DNA of 64,000 bases, taken from positions 113,271,088 through 113,335,087 of the forward strand of contig CM065300.1 of assembly GCA_032871835.1 (NCBI GenBank). Direction: 5' to 3'. Numbering within the stretch: position 1 is the first letter of the stretch; each line of letters begins with the position of its first letter. Below are positions 22,843 through 33,207 of the stretch, one piece after another. A program made the translations under genes and the position numbers. The DNA is from Dipteronia dyeriana (lineage: Eukaryota; Streptophyta; Magnoliopsida; Sapindales; Sapindaceae). The notes beneath the pieces are model-generated. The model was not told the DNA's origin, did not search any database, and was given only the letters and a program-made list of their open reading frames with translations.

Positions 22843-23984
22843 GTCACTTAGATTTAGATCTTATTATTCAACATTTTGCTAACTAGCAAGTCAAGTTGTT
22901 CGAAGTTTATCATCTTTATGAGTGCAGGTTTGGCAACATAAACACACAATAGTCGGAACAACTGGACACTCCCCGATGAAGAGAAGTTGGAAAATCTACC
23001 TAACCGGCAACCAAGAGTCTTCATCTTCATCATGTCAAACTTCAGGGCCTGCTCAAAATCAACATGCCGAACTAAACCCTTTTTTTCAAACTCAATTCGA
23101 AAGAGCCCATCAATAGGACTTCTTAGAATTTGATCTGCTATTATAGTGGAAGAACCATATTGCGGGTTATCTATTATTGTCCTAACTAGCACGGGACGTA
23201 CTTGTCATCTTTGTGTCCACTGTTTGTTTAGATCATACATTCAACACTAGTGGATGTATGATCGAATAGAGATGGTAAAATAACCTGTGGGGACGTGGTC
23301 CTGCGGGGACCTACACTTAAGGGGTGGGGATGGGTTTTAATTTGGTGGGAATGAGGCGGGGATGGAGATGGATGGTAAACCCGCAATGGGTATGGGGGTT
23401 TGGATAGGTTTTATAATCCCCGCTCGTCTCGCTTAAAATATGATACTTATTTTTTTTTTATTATAGTTCAAAGTTATGTTTTAAAATGATTTAATTTTTT
23501 TCTTAGTTTTGAGATTTATGTTTATACGATGAGTTTCAATTTTTTTTTTATAATTACTTTATGTATTATATCGTATTCATTAATTTATATAATTATTATT
23601 TAAATAAATTTTATTTTTGACCAGATTTTAGTAAATAATTTTATTAAATGGGTTAAATTGGATGGGGATGGGGATGGGGAAAGCGTACCCCGCCCTGCTC
23701 CATCTATCGTGGTTTGATGATGGGATGGGTTTTCTAAATAAAAAAATTGGTACGGGGTGCGAAAGAGCCACCCTGCCCCGAACTGGCCCATTACCATCCC
23801 TATAATCAAACCTAAAAGAGCTTGTTTGACCCCTGAGATGGTAAAGGTATTAACATGCCTTAATGATTAGGAGCATGTAGAGATGAGGATGCAACTTCAA
23901 ACGGTGAATGAAAAACTAATTCAAAGTTATTCCAACCTATACTTCAATAAGGGTTCTGGTTCCGATAGTAACAAGCAGGACTGA
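22843..23984 (+). pseudogene. hAT transposase, C-terminal part, interrupted by a MITE
   Basis: The plus-strand reading gives QVKLFEVYHLYECRFGNINT (about 22890-22945). After a frameshift come QTQFERAHQ, DFLEFDLLL, WKNHIAGY, LARDVLVIFVSTV and HTFNTSGCMIE (to 23266), then PKRACLTPEMVKVL after the MITE. The ARD-(V/I)L-x(3)-STV and TPEMV blocks are the hAT C-terminal dimerisation domain of plant hAT transposases. The frame ends at TGA 23982-23984. Stops at 23117, 23144 and 23177 stand where Gln, Trp and Gln are expected. The DDE catalytic part should lie upstream and has been lost. Confidence 0.8.
23267..23802. mobile_element. 536-bp hAT MITE inside the hAT transposase
   Basis: Ends TAGAGATGGTAA (23267-23278) and TTACCATCCCTA (23791-23802) are inverted repeats. 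Flanks TGATCGAA (23259-23266) and TAATCAAA (23803-23810) are an 8-bp duplication with two transitions. Transposase reading passes directly from one flank to the other. Subterminal zones are rich in GGGGATGGGG and CCCCGC words; the centre is AT-rich. Confidence 0.82.
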
Positions 23985-24699
23985 AGAGTTAATTATAAAT
24001 TTTAAATTATACATGTATTTGTAATTTTGTAATTCGATTGCACTTCTTTTCTCTTACCAAAGTTTTATTCCATTGAGTTTTTCTTAGTAACGTTTTTAAC
24101 GAGGTAATCACGAATCATGTAAACTGAAACATGAATAAGTAAATAATATTCAGCTATTTCTTATTTTCTCAATTCTTACATCTTTATGACTTTATTTATT
24201 ATTTGAATTATTTGAGAAATTAAATAAAATATAGTTTAATTTATTTCTTACATTTTATTTAATTCCTCATTAGACGAAAATAAATAAGAAATAAATTTTT
24301 AACTTAAAATAAGGTAAGAAATAGATTTTTAACATAAAATAAAATAAGAAATAAATTTTAAATCTAAAAAACACAAGTTCAAACTATTAATAATAATTAA
24401 ATTTTTAACTTAAAAATAAAATAATAAATAAAATTTTAATTTAAAAATAAAATAATAAATAAAATTTTAAATAATAAAATAAAAAGAAATAGAAAAAACC
24501 AATTGAAAAAAAGGCTAATTTGTCAAGACCTTCCGGTTGGGACGGCCTGGTGGGGCCATGTCGACGGGCCAGGTTGTGTCCTTCGACCCTTAATAGGATA
24601 GAGGCTTGGAACGAAACGTTAAAAGGTCGTGTCTTTTGGGCCCAGCCTATTAAACGGCCTGGCACGTCTGTGTCGGGCAAACCTGTTTTGACACTGCTA
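23985..24699 (+). other. 3' UTR and subterminal zone of the split hAT element
   Basis: AT-rich DNA with repeated AATAAATAAAATTTTAA words (24290-24500) is followed by a GC-rich zone (24520-24690) with GGCC and GGGCC clusters. That zone mirrors 5390-5560. The terminal inverted repeat ends at 24699. Confidence 0.6.
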
Positions 24700-24707
24700 A
24701 TTTTACA

Positions 24708-26334
24708 TTCATATCTATAACTATATTTCTTTATTTTTTAAAAAAACTTACATTAAAACCTAATTAAACTATAATTTTATTTCAAGTATCAAACTTTATC
24801 ACAATCATGTGATTATTATATAACAAAGCAATTGAAAAAGAATTTTTAGAGGATTCTAATCATACAGACGAAGGCATTATTTTCCTTTTATTTATATCTA
24901 GTTATGAACTCTATCAATAAATAAATTTTTATTTTATTTTAAATATAGTTGTAAATGTCAATGAGTTTTTATTTTTATTTTTTAGATAGCTACGTATAGA
25001 ATAGAATTTCAGATTGAAAATAACTTGAACCTATATACAATATAGTTCTATATTTTTAGAAATAAATTGGACAATCATTAAAAAAAGATTTGATTAAAAA
25101 AATAATACGATTTTTTTTTATATAAATTGAACGTGTTAATAATTTTAGAAGGTTTATAAATAAAATGGATACTAACTTGATATCGAAGACAAATTTTTAT
25201 AAAAATCGCTACCAAATAGTTGGTCACGCATTATCAACATTGGGAGATGCATTTCTTAATTGGTCGCAGTAGCTGCCGGACCAACATAATTTTGTATTGA
25301 AAGACTTTCTGTGTCGAAAGAACTTATTTAGAGATAAAGTGGATTCAACTAAGAATAACTTTTTTCTTGTAGTCTAGTAATTTTTCTTGTTTGGGTCTAA
25401 CCAAGCTACGTCAACATCTCATAAAAGTCGTACAAAATTTATTGGAATATTTCTATTTGATTTTCAATTCTTTCTCCGTATCAATGATGAAAGATAAGTA
25501 CGGAGAATTGTTCCATAAACGGTGGTATTAGTTATCTCAACCGTATAAGTAATGTTTGATTTTAACAAGTTTCGATCAACTCTTTATACAGTTTTTTGTC
25601 TTTTTTTTTAGAGAAAAGGTTCCAAATATATGTGGCGGTCAATGCTTAGTAACTATCTACTGGTTGTTATGTCAATATTCTTTTGAGTGTGTCTCAGATT
25701 CGACGGAGTAATTATTTTTGTTTTCATCAAACCGAGCTACGTCAACATCTCATAAAAGATATACAATTTTGTTTAGAATATTTCTGTTTGATTCTCAGTT
25801 CTTTCTCTGTAACAGTGATGAAAAATAAATACGGAGAATTCTCTCATAAATTCAGGGATTAGCTACCTGAACCATACTTATACAGTTTTTGTGTCCTTTT
25901 TGGATTTTTTTTTTTTTTTTTAAATATAAGTGGACCAAACTTCATAAACATGAACTCTTGATTCAAGTCCCTCCCTAGTCATAAAATATCCCCAAGAATT
26001 GGACAAAACTCCCAAATATTGTCTCATTTTTTTACTTTGGCGATTAAACTGATAATGTGTTGGCTACTCACAAATCCAATTAGTATAAAAAGCATATAAT
26101 AACATGTACTAACACTTGTCAAGATTTGCATGCCAAACTACTCTTTTGGCTCAAAATTTTGATATCAACTTTTAATGTTTTGTCCTTCTCAACTCGACCA
26201 AACATTCCGTTAACCAGCATTAGTTCTAGTAGCTCAGAATTATGGCAAGACTGGTTGTTCAAGAACCCAAATCAAATTGGAGTCAACAGAATGTGAATTA
26301 TATTCCAAGAACATTTACCCAAGAACATTTACCT
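24708..26334. other. Intergenic, AT-rich, with a 330-bp-spaced direct duplication
   Basis: No coding sense. The stretch 25391-25600 is repeated at 25720-25900; both contain GCTACGTCAACATCTCATAA and ACGGAGAATT with roughly three-quarters identity by eye. Confidence 0.5.
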
Positions 26335-26960
26335 GTTATGACGCAGTGGAAACGCCAAAAGAATAGACCGACGTCTATATTCTACTGGAATCCACTAGAA
26401 ACTAAAGAGAATACTTTGAAATTTTATTAAACCAAAAGCTAATGAGGCTTTCAGCTTACAAGGCTATTTAAAACGATTAAGTCCTAACCCGAATCCTTGT
26501 TGGACAAGAAACATGATTACATAACAAAAGTTACCAAAAATAGCAAAATTACAATAGATGCGGAAATAAAAGACACTGACGACCCTAAACAAGTAAGAAT
26601 TGACGGTAGACGATTCTGACTTGTCAAAGTCAACTTATGACTAAAAATGAAACTTTCCTAAAATGGAAAAAACTGTAATTTCGGGCTCTAAATAATGGAA
26701 TTTGGCCGAAAAACAATGTGTCACACTGTCGAATGCTGTGACTTGAAAAGACCTCGTCGATTCGCATCACGTGAAGTTACTTAGCCTTGAATTTAGGATA
26801 ATCCCTCAAAGCCATATAAGAGTTAGCTACTTGTTCTACATCATGTTACAAGAGGACACATGTTCGCTTTTTGATGCGTGTGGGACTGTCTTGAAACTTC
26901 ATGTGCAGGGATCTTTTGGGCACATGAATTAACAAATGCAAAATTAGTGGACATTGATTA
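26335..26960 (-). repeat. Possible decayed LTR, minus orientation
   Basis: Read on the minus strand it shows, in order, a TATA-like TTTAAATAGCC, a polyadenylation-like AATAAAATTT and a GGATTCCAG block. It ends in CTGCGTCATAACA. The same order is found in the LTRs at 27443 and 30481 (GCTATTTAA, AATAAAATTT, GGATTCCAG). No second end or target duplication was found, so this is tentative. Confidence 0.3.
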
Positions 26961-27269
26961 GGGCAAATATTTTTAGGTTCCGACGTCTGCATTATTAATT
27001 TAACAAAACTCTATAGAAATGGCGGTGTGAATAGTCATAGTGGTCTTCGGTGCTCTCCTGATAGAGATCATTCACGACCACATCGGATTTGATAAGACCA
27101 ATCATGACTGTTAATTAGGGTTTTCATATCACCTGCAGTATAGTGATTCAAATCCGAAATATTGTTAGGTTGAATAGATGCCATTTACTATTAATCCATA
27201 TTGGGCGGTGGTTCTAAACAGATAGAGTTTGATAACTGAGTAACTTTTTTCTGAACCAGTATATGATAG

Positions 27270-27421
27270 AATTTACTAGAAACTATATGTTTTTGGAAGA
27301 GTTTCAGCTGGTTCGCCAATTCAATCTTCCTAACTTAATTTGTACTATTTTATATGAGTTAGTTTTATGTTATTTTCGTCCTTATATTCCTTTTGTTAAC
27401 GAGTGGTGCTTTGATTAAATC
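27270..27421. repeat. Direct repeat flanking the chromovirus-like element, left copy
   Basis: It shares with 30941-31081 the words ATATGTTTT(T/C)GGAAG, GTTTCAG, GCCAATTCAA and AGTTAGT in the same order. Both copies lie outside the element's target duplication, so this repeat predates the insertion or arose from local duplication. Confidence 0.6.
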
Positions 27422-27442
27422 GTTCTATCAATGATGTAGGAA

Positions 27443-27928
27443 TGATGTAGGAAAAATATCCTTGGAGTTTGAAGAAGAATTGGATAGAAAATAGGCAAAG
27501 AAAGAAATAGGCACGACTAAAAGAGCTGGTTGGAAGAAACGGGGTATAACTTTTAGCTCGGATATCCAATTGCCTATTATAATTTGTTTTCGGAAAGTAA
27601 TTTTGGCGATCTACATCATGGCAACCTAGGTACCTGGTTGAGGTCATTTGCACCCTCAAAATAGTTGATTAAGGTAGAATGTCGGGCATTTGAAGTTTTA
27701 TTCTAATTTTTTAGTTTTTTCGTTTTAGCTTTAATTTGTTTAGTGTATGTCCAATTTGGTCTTTTTGCTTTTAGTTAGGTTTTTCAGAGGCTATTTAAGC
27801 CTCTTATTCTTTGTTTGGAGAAGAATAATAAAATTTTAGTCAAATTTTGATTTCTTTTTCTTGTGGATTCCAGTTTTGAGTTCTTAGGGCTTACGTTGGT
27901 AAACCTTTATACTTCCGTTCTACGTTAA
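27443..27928 (+). repeat. 5' LTR of the chromovirus-like element, with primer-binding site
   Basis: It starts TGATGTAGGAAAAATATCC. The segment from 27637 onward repeats at 30481-30781. It has GCTATTTAAGCC (TATA-like, about 27793) and AATAAAATTT. The primer-binding site TGGTATCAAAGC follows at 27931-27942, matching initiator tRNA-Met. Confidence 0.7.
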
Positions 27929-27961
27929 GTGGTATCAAAGCTGAGGAATTTGCCTTGTTTG

Positions 27962-29200
27962 ATGTCCAACAACGAAGCCGAAAGAGTTAACCCTGACGAC
28001 GCTGGTCATAGGGATGCCGATATATGGGCAACGATTGACGAGTAACGACGATCGATGGCGAGGTTGGAAGCCATGTTTCAGTAACTGTTGGAGCAGCGAC
28101 CTAATCTCAACACCTCTACTACCAACGCCCCTGCCCCTTCCAACAGAGATGGAGTCGAGGGAGTTGCCCTTGGCTACCCTGGAGGTGGACGTCCACCTAG
28201 AGCGATGAGACACGAGCAGTTCAAAGATCTGAGTGATGAAGACTCTGATGAGGATTTTACGGGTTTCCAAGGGTTTCGTCAACCAAATCGGAACCAAAAT
28301 CAACCTGATTATAGAATACGTGTAGACATACTGTTGTTCCATGGTAAACTGCAGATCAAAGAGTTTTTGAACTGGATTTCTGAGGTTGAGAAGTTCTTTG
28401 AGATGACTGAAGTTACGACAGATCGACAAGTCAAACTGGTAGCGTATAAGTTAAGAAGCGGGGCCGCTGTTTGGTGGCAGAAGTTGCAGATGGATAGGAG
28501 ATGTCAAGGCAAGACTCCTGTACGAACCTGGAGGCGAATGAAACAACTCATGATGAGCAGGTTTTTACACCCAGATTCTGAGCAATTTATTTTTCAGAAT
28601 TATCAGAATTGTGTCTAGGGTAACAAGACTGTCGCACATTATACTGAGGAATGGACAAGGCTGTCAGTTCTTAACAACCTGAATGAGACCGAGGGACAGT
28701 AGGTTTTGAGATATTTGGCGGGATTAAAGTCTACAATTCGAGACAAAATTGGACTACAAGTTGTTTGGATAGTGGATGAAGCACATAATATGGTCTTAAA
28801 GGCAGAGTTAATGGAAAAAACATCCAATCGAATTTCCCACTACAAGAAGGACATGGCTAAGATGTCCAATGCAGCTGGGAACAAGAGTAAATTTTCACCA
28901 AGCGATGGATAGAATCAGTCTAAAACTGCTGGAGATTAGACTCAAAGGGGCTCAATTCCTAGTAATAACCCTATTGGGACATGTTTGACAGCAACAGCAA
29001 AGGAAACCCCTCAGATGGCACCAAATATGTATGCTAAAATAGGAGGTTTGAAATGCTACAGGTGTGGCCAACCATGTTATCGATCAAATGAGTGCCTCGC
29101 CAGAAAGCCAGTGAATTTTATGGCTGCTGAAGAAGATGATGAGTGCGAACAAAATTATGAAAAAGAGGTAGGTGTGGATGAATTGTTGGATGGTGTATAA
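27962..29200 (+). pseudogene. Gag of the chromovirus-like element
   Basis: ATG at 27962 (MSNNEAERVNPDDAG) lies 20 bp after the primer-binding site and opens one continuous frame with a few stops. Blocks RIRVDILLFHGKLQIKEFL, EKFFEMTEVTTDRQVKLVAY and WWQKLQMDRR (28312-28500) are the retrotransposon gag domain. A zinc knuckle CYRCGQPCYRSNEC (about 29056-29097) has Tyr in place of the zinc-binding His and Cys in place of the usual Gly. Stops at about 28049, 28082, 28616 and 28700 fit Gln or other C-to-T changes. Confidence 0.75.
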
Positions 29201-29840
29201 ATTACGGAGAAACTGGGAGAGTATGTAAAATGTGTGATTCAGTGAGTCATGTGTTCAACAAAACTGAAGGATTTCTTTCAAAGAAGTAATATTTTTAAGG
29301 TTTGCTGCAGCGTCCAAGGGAAGGAATGTTATTTAATTGTTGAAAGTGAGAGTTGTGAGAATTTTATGTATAGAAAACTGGTGGAACATCTAAAGTTACG
29401 GGTAGACAAACATCCAAAGCCTTACGCGATTGGGTGGATTCAAAAAGGGCCAAAGGCGAATGTGACAGAAGTGTGTAAAGTTCCTATTTCAATCGGGCAG
29501 TTTACCAAGATGAGGTTGTCTGCGATGTAGTCGATATGGATGCTAGTCACGTGTTATTGGGATGCCCATGGCAGTTTGATATGGATGTCACCTACAAGGG
29601 GCATAACAATGTTTGTGTTTTTAATTGGGAAGGCAAGAAGATTACAGTGGTTCCAAAACGGATTGCAGATGGTGACTCAACTAAGGCCACGGTAGGAGAG
29701 TAGTCTTTAGTCTCTTTAGTCACGTCAGTAACTGATTTGGAATATAAAGTTAAGGAGGCACAAGAGGTACATGTTGTGGTTGTACGTGCTCTAGTGATAG
29801 AAGGCAAGGAAGAGCAAATAGTTGAGATACCTGAGAAGCA
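29201..29840 (+). pseudogene. Protease region of the chromovirus-like element
   Basis: The frame reads CCSVQGKECYLIVESESCEN (about 29303-29362) where the family has an Asp-Ser-Gly active site; here it is Glu-Ser-Glu. Later KHPKPYAIGWIQKG, VPISIGQF and, after a frameshift near 29510, MDASHVLLGCPWQFD are diagnostic of the protease-RT link in this lineage. It is inactive by loss of the catalytic Asp. Confidence 0.65.
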
Positions 29841-30482
29841 GTCCTTGTTGATCAAATTCAGTGATTTGGTGTCAGAAGATTTACCAAATGACCTTCCACC
29901 TTTAAGAGATATTCAGCACCATATTGATTTAGTTCTGGGAGCAAGCTTACCAAATTTACCACACTATCGGATGAGTCTTAAGGAGAATCAGATTTTATAG
30001 GAAAAAGTGGAGGAATTAATGAAGAAGGTGTTTATTCGAGAGAGTATGAGTCTCTGCGTTGTTCCCACGTTACTAGTCCTAAAGAAAGATGGCAATTGGA
30101 GGATGTGCGTTGATAGTCGCACAATTAACAAGATAATCGTCAGATAAAGCTTTCCAATTCCGTGATTATATGACATGCTAGATATGTTAGAGGGTTCGAA
30201 ATTGTTCTCCAAAATAGATCTGCAAAGTGGGTACCATCAGATTCGGGTTAAGCCTGGTGATGAATGGAAGACAGCTTTCAAAACAAAGGATGGGCTCTAC
30301 TAGTGGATGGTTATGCCTTTCGGCTTGTCTAACACGCTTAGCACATTTATGCTACTCATGAACCAGGTATTGCGACCTTTCATTGGAAAATTTGTAGTCG
30401 ATTATTTCGATGACATACTGGTTTACAGTCGGAGTGAGAAAGAACATATGGGGCATCTTCGAGCTGCGTTGGAAGTGTTCCC
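29841..30482 (+). pseudogene. Reverse transcriptase of the chromovirus-like element, truncated
   Basis: Blocks [53 protein letters not shown] and [15 protein letters not shown] lead to the catalytic [11 protein letters not shown] (about 30400-30432). The frame ends abruptly at HLRAALEVF, where LTR sequence begins at 30481. Stops at 29998, 30145, 30163 and 30301 occur. Confidence 0.75.
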
Positions 30483-30781
30483 CGGTTGAGGTCGTTTGCA
30501 CCTTCAAAATAGTTGATTAAGGCAGGATGTCAAAAATTTGAGTTTTATTTTAATTTTTTAGTTTTTTCTTTTTAGCTTTTATTTGTTTAGTGAATGTCCA
30601 ATTTGGTATTTTTGCTTTTAGTTAGGGTTTTCAGAGGCTATTTAAACATCTTGTTCTTTGTTTTGAGTAGTATAATAAAATTTTAGTCAGATTTCGATTT
30701 CTTTTTTTTTTTTCTGGTGGATTCCAGTTTTGTGTTCTTAGGGAGTACGTTGGTAAACCATTATACTTCCGTTCTGCATCA
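30481..30781 (+). repeat. Partial 3' LTR of the chromovirus-like element
   Basis: It matches 27637-27928 base for base over long runs and ends TTCTGCATCA at 30781. The 5' part of this LTR is missing at the fusion with RT. Confidence 0.75.
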
Positions 30782-30786
30782 AGAAA

Positions 30787-31749
30787 ATAAAATAAAATAA
30801 AATTAATGACTGAAATGGTATATATGCAAAATTGGGAAAGCAATGATAATTAGAAATAGGCTACAAATAAAATGGAACCTTCTGATATATATATATAAGG
30901 AAATTGAAAAATACTAGTAACAGTTTCACAAATTAAGTAATTTATTAGAGAATATATGTTTTCGGAAGTGTTTCAGTTGCCAATTCAACCATCTTCCCAA
31001 CTTTTTGCTATTTTTTCTAAGTTAGTATTATTTTCTTCATTGTATTACTTCTATTAAAGAGTCCTGCTTCGACTGAATCCTTCGGAGATAAGTTAGAGCT
31101 TAGATCAAAAGAAGTTTTACAAGCTGTCTTTTTGTAACAAGCATATAAATTGCTAGCTAGATTGCTTCAAAAAGAAAAAAATTGCTAGCTAGAAGGTATC
31201 ATGAATTGTCGAGGATATAAAACTCCACCATTAGAATCTTCTGGAAATAGCGAAGAATATCAACAATTTGGTGTAGGGTTCCATCAATGAGACTGATCAT
31301 TTGTTTATACAGGCTGGTGAGAAGCACTTGATTGTGATTTGTGAAATTGGCCTCAATAATGTAGTGGAAATGGTGAGGATTGTCACTTTTTTTTTCTTGT
31401 GTTGTGATGATGTCACCATATTAACAACTTATGTTTAAAAGGCACCTATTATGGTGAACTACCAAAACTTCTCTTAAAAGTTGTATTTGTGCTTTCATCT
31501 TCAGTTTCAGAAAGAGAAGTTTAATTCTCTCTCAAAAAAAGTAGTGTGGAAATCGATCTAAAGAGCTTGTTAGAAATATTTTTCAATTCTGCAGGTAACT
31601 AATTTTTGTGATAACCCTAATGTTTTGTCATGCTTTTGCGAGTGATTTAAGATGCATGCAACAAATGTATGAACATTTAGTCGCCAGAATATGCACGAGG
31701 TTTATTTTCTTATTTTTCGAGAATATTGGTCGAGCTTGTAGGTTTGTTA
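30787..31749. other. Intergenic; holds the right copy of the flanking direct repeat
   Basis: AT-rich and non-coding apart from a short open stretch near 31280-31390 that I cannot assign. The right copy of the repeat at 27270 lies at 30941-31081. Confidence 0.45.
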
Positions 31750-32096
31750 TAAAAGAAAAAGCTTTTGTAAAAGCTCGTGGTTTTTAAAAAAAGCAAGCTC
31801 GGTCCGAGCTTTAATAAAAGTGGTCGAGATTTTATAAAAGCTCGGTCCGAGCATTTATAAATAAGCTGCGAGCTTTTATAAACGCTCGCAGCTGTTATAT
31901 AAAAGCTCGGTCTGAGCTTTTATAAGAACTGCGAGCTTTTATATAACAGCTTCGAGCTTTTATAAAAGCTCTTATAAAAGGTCCAGCTTTTATAAAAGCT
32001 CTTATAAAAGGTTGGAGCTTTTATAAAAGCTCTTAAGGTTGGAGCCTTTATATAAAAGCTCGGAGCTTTTATATAAAAGCTCGGTCCTAGCTCTTT
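31750..32096. repeat. Left palindrome array of the MULE
   Basis: GAGCTTTTATAAAAGCTC, an 18-bp perfect palindrome, occurs exactly at 31954-31971 and 32015-32032. A 16-bp version lies at 31985-32000 and a 20-bp version with an extra TA at 32063-32082. Many half-units (AAAGCTCGGTCCGAGCTTT and TATAAAAGCTC) fill the rest. It lies about 250 bp upstream of the transposase ATG. Confidence 0.9.
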
Positions 32097-32348
32097 TATT
32101 ATGCTTATACGAGATGTTATTGTATTGGACCGACATTTTATTTTATTTTTCTGAGATTTTATTGTATTGGCTCGAGCTTATACTTTGATTTTCCAAGTTT
32201 TTTTTTGTTCTGAAGATATTTTTTTAATTCCGACATTTGTTATTATTTATGAGTTGTTTTATAACATTCATTTGATTTTTTCATTGTTATTTGAAATTGA
32301 ATTTAGATATTGTTAATAATGGTTTGTGATGTTGATTTTGACAGGAAA

Positions 32349-33055
32349 ATGAATCGGGTGAGAATAGTTATCTATTACAACGGTCGATGGGAGCAATTAC
32401 CCGATGGAAGTTAGTGTTGGGGTTTATGCCCTAAAGATATAATTTGTAAATGGATTTATGAAATAAATAAAAGGAACAGTTCAATTCATTCTTGTTGTGT
32501 TGGACATGTTTCCATGTTCGCACAGTATTGCAGCAGCAAGGTATAGTACTTTTATTTCATATATTTTGGGTACTTGCAAATGAATTTGACACTCAATCTA
32601 ATTGTTGTTGCAAAGAGCGAAACTTGGATTACACATCTTTGTGTGTGGACTTCTACAAGAGACAGACACTAATCGATGTGTACTCGGTTCCTATTATACC
32701 TGTTGGCCATCCGTCGTCTTGGATAGTCCCCATCGACATCACCGATCGTGTGGTGTTAAATCCATTGCCAAGAAGGCAAGCAGGACGTCCGAGGGGGGGC
32801 CGACTTGCCTCGTCTTCGGAGAGGACAACCACTCAATCGTGTAGAAGATGTGGAGTATCAGGTCATAATGCTAGACGATGTCATAATCCACCTTTGATAA
32901 ATGATGGTCCGAGCAGAGTTATTCCTCCGAAATACCGGCACAAGTGTAGCATCTGTCATTCAGTTGGACATAACAAACAGACGTGCCCTGATAAAGGATC
33001 TACTGGCCGCATTTGGAAAGAACCCATATTTATTATTTGTAATTGTACGACGTGA
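32349..33055 (+). pseudogene. MULE transposase: N-terminal start and C-terminal zinc fingers
   Basis: ATG at 32349, just after an acceptor-like TTTTGACAG, opens MNRVRIVIYYNGRWEQLPDG, a MULE N-terminus, which stops at 32413. LTR-like DNA follows. MULE sense resumes near 32610 with KERNLDYTSLCVDFYKRQTL, then PVGHPSSWIVPIDI and two CX2CX4HX4C fingers, CRRCGVSGHNARRC and CSICHSVGHNKQTC (about 32840-32980). The frame ends at TGA 33053-33055. The whole DDE catalytic core and most of the SWIM finger are missing, so this copy cannot transpose itself. Confidence 0.75.
32414..32600 (+). repeat. LTR-like fragment in the MULE transposase
   Basis: It starts TGTTGGGGTTTATGCCCTAA exactly where transposase sense ends and contains AATAAATAAAAGG. 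This looks like the first part of a copia-type LTR. The right edge is not defined. Confidence 0.35.
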
Positions 33056-33207
33056 AAATGTTGCGTTAATTATTTTCAGATTTACTAGGGATGTTAATTT
33101 TTAGTTTCCTATTGAAGAACAAAATGTAAAATTTGTCAAAAGTGCAACGTAAAAAATGTAACATTTATCAATGAATGAATATTATTACATAATTTAATAA
33201 AACTCCA

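Larger units (their letters stand above)
5381..24699 (+). mobile_element. hAT transposon split by nested retrotransposons
   Basis: The left terminus TAGTGGTGTCAA (5381-5392) and the right terminus TTTTGACACTGCTA (24686-24699) are inverted repeats with two mismatches. They are flanked by ATTAAACA (5373-5380) and ATTTTACA (24700-24707), an 8-bp target duplication with two differences. The left part holds GC-rich subterminal DNA, a CT-rich 5' leader and a splice donor (AAAGGTAAT near 5882-5890). The right part holds the C-terminal half of a hAT transposase on the plus strand. Everything from about 6330 to 22820 is later retrotransposon DNA. The N-terminal coding part of the transposase is missing, so a deletion accompanied the insertions. 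Confidence 0.75.
27443..30781 (+). mobile_element. Chromovirus-like Ty3 retrotransposon, internally deleted
   Basis: The 5' LTR (27443-27928), primer-binding site, gag, protease and part of RT run into a partial 3' LTR (about 30481-30781). Flanks AGGAA (27438-27442) and AGAAA (30782-30786) are a 5-bp duplication with one transition. A deletion removed the rest of RT, RNase H, integrase and the first 190 bp or so of the 3' LTR. The CENF-type protease block and LGCPWQFD pattern suggest a chromovirus, perhaps the Reina type, but this is by memory of family motifs. Confidence 0.75.

Noticed and set aside
22854..23192. A 112-codon open frame on the minus strand
   Set aside because: The plus strand of the same stretch encodes hAT transposase blocks (QVKLFEVYHLYE, LARDVLVIFVSTV), so the minus frame is a shadow.
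24441..24720. Overlapping frames on both strands in a GC-rich block
   Set aside because: The block mirrors the 5' subterminal zone of the hAT element and has no protein sense.
31750..32096. Possible CRISPR-like repeat array
   Set aside because: Units are palindromes with variable spacing and no unique spacers of constant length. The context is plant DNA.
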